Assembly: GCF_022024035.1 (NCBI RefSeq)
Contig: NZ_CP091787.1
Coordinates: 1,054,001 to 1,118,000, forward strand
Length of the DNA stretch: 64,000 bases
From: Prevotella sp. E13-17
GTDB taxonomy: Bacteria > Bacteroidota > Bacteroidia > Bacteroidales > Bacteroidaceae
Direction: 5' to 3'
Shown here: piece by piece, positions 59,685 through 64,000 of the stretch
Numbering within the stretch: the stretch's first letter is position 1
Layout of the letters: every line of letters starts with the position of its first letter
Position numbers and translations under genes: made by a program
The notes under the pieces: model-generated
What the model was told of the DNA's origin: nothing
The model's input: only the letters and a program-made list of their open reading frames with translations
Database searches by the model: none

Positions 59685-60449
59685 ATGGGAAAGATAATCG
59701 CATTAGCTAACCAAAAGGGTGGTGTAGGTAAGACCACCACAACAATCAATCTGGCAGCTTCGCTGGCTACCCTTGAGAAGACGGTTCTCGTAGTCGATGC
59801 AGACCCACAGGCCAATGCTTCAAGTGGACTGGGCGTGGATATCAAGCAGGTGGACTGCTCTATCTACGAATGTATCATCGATAAGGCCGATGTGCGCGAG
59901 GCTATCTATACCACAGATATAGAGGGACTCGACATCATTCCTAGCCATATCGACCTGGTCGGTGCAGAGATTGAAATGCTGAACCTGGACAATCGAGAGA
60001 AGGTGATCAAGAAATTGCTGGATCCTATCCGTGCTGAATATGACTATATCCTCATCGACTGCTCGCCTTCATTGGGTCTTATCACTGTGAATTCGCTGAC
60101 GGCGGCCGACTCGGTAATCATCCCCGTGCAGTGTGAATACTTCGCATTGGAGGGTATCTCGAAACTGCTGAACACCATTAAGATTATTAAGAGCAAACTG
60201 AACCCAAAACTTGAGATAGAGGGTTTCTTGCTGACGATGTACGACTCGCGCCTGCGTCTGGCCAACCAAATCTATGACGAAGTGAAACGCCACTTCCAGG
60301 AACTGGTGTTCAAAACGGTAATTCAGCGTAACGTAAAACTTTCGGAGAGCCCCTCTCACGGTCTGCCTGTCATCCTCTACGACGCAGATTCTACTGGAAG
60401 TAAAAACCATCTGACATTGGCAAAAGAAATTATTAGTAAGAATAAATAG
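59685..60449 (+). CDS. parA: Chromosome partitioning ATPase ParA (Soj)
   Basis: This 254-residue deviant Walker ATPase has the motif Lys-Gly-Gly-Val-Gly-Lys-Thr-Thr at 11-18, Asp-Ala-Asp-Pro-Gln-Ala-Asn near 40-46 and Ile-Asp-Cys-Ser-Pro-Ser near 124-129. It binds DNA non-specifically in the ATP state and drives segregation of ParB-parS complexes. It has no N-terminal HTH, so it is the chromosomal Soj type. parB follows after 2 bp. Confidence 0.96.
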   Translation: MGKIIALANQKGGVGKTTTTINLAASLATLEKTVLVVDADPQANASSGLGVDIKQVDCSIYECIIDKADVREAIYTTDIEGLDIIPSHIDLVGAEIEMLNLDNREKVIKKLLDPIRAEYDYILIDCSPSLGLITVNSLTAADSVIIPVQCEYFALEGISKLLNTIKIIKSKLNPKLEIEGFLLTMYDSRLRLANQIYDEVKRHFQELVFKTVIQRNVKLSESPSHGLPVILYDADSTGSKNHLTLAKEIISKNK

Positions 60450-60451
60450 CA

Positions 60452-61372
60452 ATGGCTGTAAGAAAGAAATATGACCGAAGTGTGCTTGGTCGCGGACTTG
60501 ATGATATAGGTAATGGTCGCGGACTCGATGCACTCATTGATACAAGTGAGGTGAAAACTCAAGGTTCGTCAAACTTGAACGAGATTCCCATCGAACAAAT
60601 CGAACCAAATCCTGATCAACCTCGACGTGAGTTTGATGAGACGGCTATGCAAGAACTGGCTTCAAGTATTGCAACCATGGGTATCATTGCGCCTATCACG
60701 TTGCGTCAGGTAGCCCCCGATCGCTACCAGATCATTGCCGGCGAACGCAGATGGAGGGCTTCGCAGCAGGCTGGACTTACTACGATACCTGCCTATATCC
60801 GCACGGCTAATGATGAAAGCGTGATGGAACTGGCACTCGTAGAGAATATACAGCGCGAGGATCTGAATGCCATTGAAATAGCCCTGGCTTATGAACACCT
60901 GGCAGAAACCAGCGGAATGACGCAAGAAAGGATTTCTGAGCGCGTGGGCAAGAGCCGTACGGCTGTGACTAACTATATGCGATTGCTGAAGTTGCCTGCC
61001 CAGATTCAAATGGCACTGAAGAACCGTGAAATCGACATGGGACATGCACGTGCTCTGTTGTCGCTCGATTCTCCTTCAATGCAGTTGAAGTTGTTTAAGG
61101 AAGTGCTGAAGAACCAATACTCGGTGAGAAAGGTAGAGGAGATGGTTCAGATGCTGAAGAATGGCGAAGATGTGCAGGGTGCCAACAGAAAGATTGCTGC
61201 CAAGGCTAAGCTGCCGGCAGAATATGATGCTGTGAAGAAACGTCTGACAACCTTCTTCCAGACAAAGATCCAAATGACATGTTCCCCCACGGGCAAAGGA
61301 AAGATCTGTATTCCTTTTGACAACGAGCGGGATCTTGAACGAATATTAAAAGTGCTGAATGCTGGACATTGA
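60452..61372 (+). CDS. parB: Chromosome partitioning protein ParB (Spo0J)
   Basis: This 306-residue CTPase clamp has an N-terminal Leu-Gly-Arg-Gly-Leu ParA-binding peptide (12-16), a ParB N-domain (about 45-130) with Gly-Glu-Arg-Arg-Trp-Arg-Ala at 97-103 (CTP site), an HTH (about 155-185) that reads parS, and a C-terminal dimer domain. It is co-transcribed with parA. Confidence 0.95.
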   Translation: MAVRKKYDRSVLGRGLDDIGNGRGLDALIDTSEVKTQGSSNLNEIPIEQIEPNPDQPRREFDETAMQELASSIATMGIIAPITLRQVAPDRYQIIAGERRWRASQQAGLTTIPAYIRTANDESVMELALVENIQREDLNAIEIALAYEHLAETSGMTQERISERVGKSRTAVTNYMRLLKLPAQIQMALKNREIDMGHARALLSLDSPSMQLKLFKEVLKNQYSVRKVEEMVQMLKNGEDVQGANRKIAAKAKLPAEYDAVKKRLTTFFQTKIQMTCSPTGKGKICIPFDNERDLERILKVLNAGH

Positions 61373-61376
61373 GCAA

Positions 61377-62129
61377 ATGAGAAAATGGTGTGTTGACATG
61401 ACACAGAGATTCGGAAAGGCTATAGTGCTGACAGCGCTGTCGCTGTGTCTGCCGTTGACCACAATGAATGCCCAAACAGTGGTGACTGATTCTATCATGC
61501 AGGCTATAGACTCGATGTATGCAGCCCTGCCAGTAGATACAGCTGCTGTTATTGATACGGCGGTAGTGCAGACAGTGGCCAGTCAGGCGGTAAAGATGTC
61601 AAAACCCAAAAAGGACTGGAGCACTTGGCGGCCTGACCCCCAGCGGGCACTTTGGATGGCAATGGTCATCCCTGGTGGCGGACAAATCTATAACCGCAAA
61701 TACTGGAAACTGCCCATTGTGTATGGCGGTTTCGTGGGATGTGTCTATGCACTCATGTGGAACAACATGATGTATAAGGACTATCAGCAGGCTTATCTGG
61801 ACATTATGGACGATGATCCCACGACGGCAAGCTATAATAAGTTTCTGCATCTGGGACGCACCATCACACCAGAGAACGAGGAACGCTATAAGTCGGTGTT
61901 TAAAAGTCGCAAGGATCGCTATCGTCGTTGGCGCGATTTAAGTTTCTTCTGTATGGTTGGTGTCTATGTCGTTTCGGTCATCGATGCCTATGTAGATGCA
62001 GAATTGTCTGAATTCGACATCTCGAAAGACTTGAGCATGAAGGTGCGCCCAACTGTCATGGGCAACGGCTTGAATAGCAGGTCGCTTTCAGCAGCGTCGA
62101 TAGGCGTGAACTGTAGCATTAATTTCTAA
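61377..62129 (+). CDS. DUF5683 domain protein
   Basis: This 250-residue exported protein (start at 61377; 61398 equally possible, 61359 would overlap parB) has a signal peptide ending near Asn-Ala-Gln. The DUF5683 core begins with Pro-Asp-Pro-x-x-Ala then Pro-Gly-Gly-Gly-Gln-Ile-Tyr-Asn-Arg-Lys-Tyr-Trp-Lys, typical of the family, followed by one or two hydrophobic segments (Gly-Gly-Phe-Val-Gly-Cys-Val-Tyr and Phe-Phe-Cys-Met-Val-Gly). It is conserved after parB in Bacteroidota. Function is not known; a role in envelope assembly is suggested by its neighbour, a lytic transglycosylase. Confidence 0.8.
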   Translation: MRKWCVDMTQRFGKAIVLTALSLCLPLTTMNAQTVVTDSIMQAIDSMYAALPVDTAAVIDTAVVQTVASQAVKMSKPKKDWSTWRPDPQRALWMAMVIPGGGQIYNRKYWKLPIVYGGFVGCVYALMWNNMMYKDYQQAYLDIMDDDPTTASYNKFLHLGRTITPENEERYKSVFKSRKDRYRRWRDLSFFCMVGVYVVSVIDAYVDAELSEFDISKDLSMKVRPTVMGNGLNSRSLSAASIGVNCSINF

Positions 62130-62139
62130 AGATGATTGT

Positions 62140-63444
62140 ATGAAAAGAAAACTGATAATACTTTCCGCAATGCTTTTGACTTGTGTGGTCTGCACACAGG
62201 CGCAAATAGAGGTGGAGGCGGAAGATGAGGAAATTATAGTAACTGATGAGTATGGCGATATGGAGGAAATTGACTTCCCTGAGGCTATGGCCGACAATAT
62301 GATGGATAGTTTGATGAACCTCTATGAGTCGAAAAGTTATCTGACGGTAGATGACGATTGCAGAACCACTGGCGAGAACCCGCTCTATACTAAAGAGGAA
62401 TACATTGAACGCCTGATGCGGATGCCTACTGTTATGGAGATGTCGTACAACGAAGTGGTGCGCTCTTGTATCGATCGCTATGCCGGACGCTTGCGTCGTC
62501 AGGTGGGATTTATGCTTGGTGCCTCTAACTTCTATATGCCTATCTTTGAGGAAGCACTCGAAGCTTATCAGGTTCCTTTGGAGTTGAAATATCTGCCCAT
62601 CATTGAATCGGCGCTGAATCCCACTGCAGTCTCTCGTGTAGGAGCAACTGGGCTTTGGCAGTTCATGGTCAGCACGGGTAAGATGTATAACCTTGAAATC
62701 AATAGTCTGATTGATGAACGTCGCGATCCGGTGAAGGCCAGTTATGCTGCAGCTCACCTGTTGAGCGACTTATACAAGGTTTATGGTGACTGGAATCTGG
62801 TTATTGCTGCCTACAATTGTGGTCCTGGTAATATCAATAAGGCAATAGCTCGCGCTGGTGGCGAACGTGATTATTGGAAGATATATCCTTATCTGCCCAA
62901 GGAGACACGCGGCTACGTGCCAGCCTTTATTGCAGCCAACTACGTGATGACCTATTACTGCGAACATGGTATATGCCCAATGAGAACGCAGTTGCCCTCT
63001 CAAACGGATACGGTGATGGTAAACCGTGACCTGACATTATCTCAGATTGCCTCTGTGTGCAACCTGGATATTCAGATGTTGCGCGCTCTGAACCCTGTCT
63101 ATCGTCGCGACATTGTGCCAGGTGCTTCAAAACCAATGCCTATTCGTCTGCCGTTGAACGACGTCAATACGTTTATTGCAATGCAGGACTCTGTTTATGC
63201 TTCTTCTGCGCCACTCAAGCGTTCTGAGGTAGAAATCGATAATACATTCGTGCCTTCAAAAACGGCATCGAGCAAGCGGGCAGGACGTAGGAACGCGCGT
63301 GGTGGACGTAGGGTGACAGTGAGAAAGGGTGAATCTCTTTCTACCATAGCTCGACGAAACGGCACAACGGTGCAAAAGCTGAAGAGACTGAATGGTATTC
63401 GCGGCACTAATATTCGTGCAGGCCAGAAGTTGAGGGTGAAATAA
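62140..63444 (+). CDS. Membrane-bound lytic murein transglycosylase (MltD-like) with LysM
   Basis: This 434-residue protein has a signal peptide (Met-Lys-Arg-Lys start, cut after Thr-Gln-Ala). The SLT/GH23 domain (about 145-290) has catalytic Glu156 in Ile-Ile-Glu-Ser-Ala-Leu-Asn-Pro, Gly-Leu-Trp-Gln-Phe-Met near 172-177 and Ala-Ala-Tyr-Asn-Cys-Gly-Pro-Gly near 224-231. A C-terminal LysM (about 388-434) binds peptidoglycan, and a weaker LysM-like repeat precedes it (about 295-345). It cleaves glycan strands to leave 1,6-anhydro-muramic ends. There is no lipobox, so it is periplasmic. Confidence 0.92.
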   Translation: MKRKLIILSAMLLTCVVCTQAQIEVEAEDEEIIVTDEYGDMEEIDFPEAMADNMMDSLMNLYESKSYLTVDDDCRTTGENPLYTKEEYIERLMRMPTVMEMSYNEVVRSCIDRYAGRLRRQVGFMLGASNFYMPIFEEALEAYQVPLELKYLPIIESALNPTAVSRVGATGLWQFMVSTGKMYNLEINSLIDERRDPVKASYAAAHLLSDLYKVYGDWNLVIAAYNCGPGNINKAIARAGGERDYWKIYPYLPKETRGYVPAFIAANYVMTYYCEHGICPMRTQLPSQTDTVMVNRDLTLSQIASVCNLDIQMLRALNPVYRRDIVPGASKPMPIRLPLNDVNTFIAMQDSVYASSAPLKRSEVEIDNTFVPSKTASSKRAGRRNARGGRRVTVRKGESLSTIARRNGTTVQKLKRLNGIRGTNIRAGQKLRVK

Positions 63445-63489
63445 TAATCCGATTAAAATATATAAGGTATAAGGTTAAGGAGGAATTTT

Positions 63490-64000
63490 ATGGACGATGA
63501 AGAGTTGATGCGACGTGAACAGGCTGATGATCTGATGATAAATGAGGCCTATGACCGCCTGATAAATAATTATTTGAATTCACGCCATCGTAAGAAGGTT
63601 GACCTGATTGCAAAAGCATTCAACTTTGCACGTCAGGCTCATAAGGGCGTACGCCGTTTGTCGGGCGAACCCTATATTATGCATCCTATTGCCGTTGCAC
63701 AGATTGTGTGTTCGGAGATAGGATTGGGTTCTACCAGTATCTGTGCTGCTCTTTTGCACGATGTGGTAGAGGATACAGACTATACCGTAGAGGATATATC
63801 CAATATGTTCGGTCCGAAGATAGCCCAGATTGTTGATGGACTGACCAAAATCAGTGGTGGCATCTTTGGCGAGAAGGCATCGGCACAGGCGGAGAACTTT
63901 AAGAAGTTGCTGCTCACCATGAGTGAGGATATACGTGTCATCCTCATTAAGATTGCAGACCGTCTTCATAATATGCGAACATTGGATTCGCAGCCAGCCA
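63490..64000 (+). CDS. RelA/SpoT family (p)ppGpp synthetase/hydrolase (partial)
   Basis: The first 170 codons run off the window. They contain the HD hydrolase domain: His51 in Gln-Ala-His-Lys-Gly, His65 in Tyr-Ile-Met-His-Pro, His90-Asp91 in Leu-Leu-His-Asp-Val-Val-Glu-Asp and the Asp-Arg-Leu-His-Asn-Met segment near 160-165. All are intact, so it is likely bifunctional or hydrolase-active; the synthetase part is beyond the edge. A consensus Shine-Dalgarno AAGGAGG (63477-63483), six bases before the ATG, is exceptional in this window and fixes the start. Confidence 0.93.
   Translation, partial: MDDEELMRREQADDLMINEAYDRLINNYLNSRHRKKVDLIAKAFNFARQAHKGVRRLSGEPYIMHPIAVAQIVCSEIGLGSTSICAALLHDVVEDTDYTVEDISNMFGPKIAQIVDGLTKISGGIFGEKASAQAENFKKLLLTMSEDIRVILIKIADRLHNMRTLDSQPA

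Overview
The window looks like a chromosomal segment of a Bacteroidota, most likely Bacteroidales and Prevotella-like. Many genes start just downstream of the Bacteroidota housekeeping promoter (TTTG, about 19-20 bp, TAnnTTTG), and Shine-Dalgarno sites are rare. There are Bacteroidota-typical lipoproteins with an acidic stretch after the lipidated Cys, the type 9 secretion translocon SprA, DUF3822, DUF5683 and LruC-domain proteins, and a meso-diaminopimelate dehydrogenase. No rRNA, tRNA, CRISPR array, prophage or classical transposase was seen.

Layout. 1-3.2 kb: the tail of an unknown gene, a membrane acyltransferase and a repeat-domain surface lipoprotein. 3.4-5.6 kb: a membrane-anchored coiled-coil/HTH protein, NfeD and an SPFH protein. 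5.7-7.5 kb: an ABC-type ATPase coupled to a DUF4435 (TOPRIM-like) protein, the gene combination of the PARIS anti-phage system. 7.5-13.2 kb (minus strand): dxs-trkA-trkH-manA. 13.3-19.6 kb: a complete glycine cleavage operon with its own lipoate ligase and dihydrolipoamide dehydrogenase. 19.7-24.4 kb: small membrane protein, DUF3822 protein, rsmD, cls and dnaG. 24.6-27.7 kb: a secreted double-domain SGNH esterase and guanine deaminase. 27.9-32.2 kb (minus strand): etfB-etfA-acyl-CoA dehydrogenase, with a different repeat element in each gap. One of these is a DUF559 endonuclease gene bracketed by ~42-bp inverted repeats. 32.4-35.6 kb: ddh, an LruC lipoprotein and ruvA. 35.6-46.2 kb: a type I restriction-modification island between ruvA and sprA, with an extra YhcG-type nuclease, a DUF4143 ATPase, an unrecognised gene and two arrays of short regular repeats. 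46.3-57.6 kb: sprA, mutY, a tandem promoter/terminator repeat with a candidate small RNA, a RecD-like helicase and an SBF-type transporter. 57.6-64 kb: lpxB and surE facing away from parA-parB-DUF5683-lytic transglycosylase-rel (cut by the window edge).

How the genes work together. LplA can lipoylate GcvH, which shuttles between GcvPA/PB, GcvT and Lpd. EtfAB and the acyl-CoA dehydrogenase form an electron-transfer unit. The hsd genes form one restriction system with at least three accessory proteins. ParA/ParB sit next to an inverted repeat made of two parS half-sites in everted orientation. The strongest candidates for something undescribed are the DUF559 cassette with its inverted repeats, the 32-bp-phased array in the restriction island, the ATPase/DUF4435 pair, the everted parS half-sites, and the 87-bp promoter/terminator array with its small transcript.
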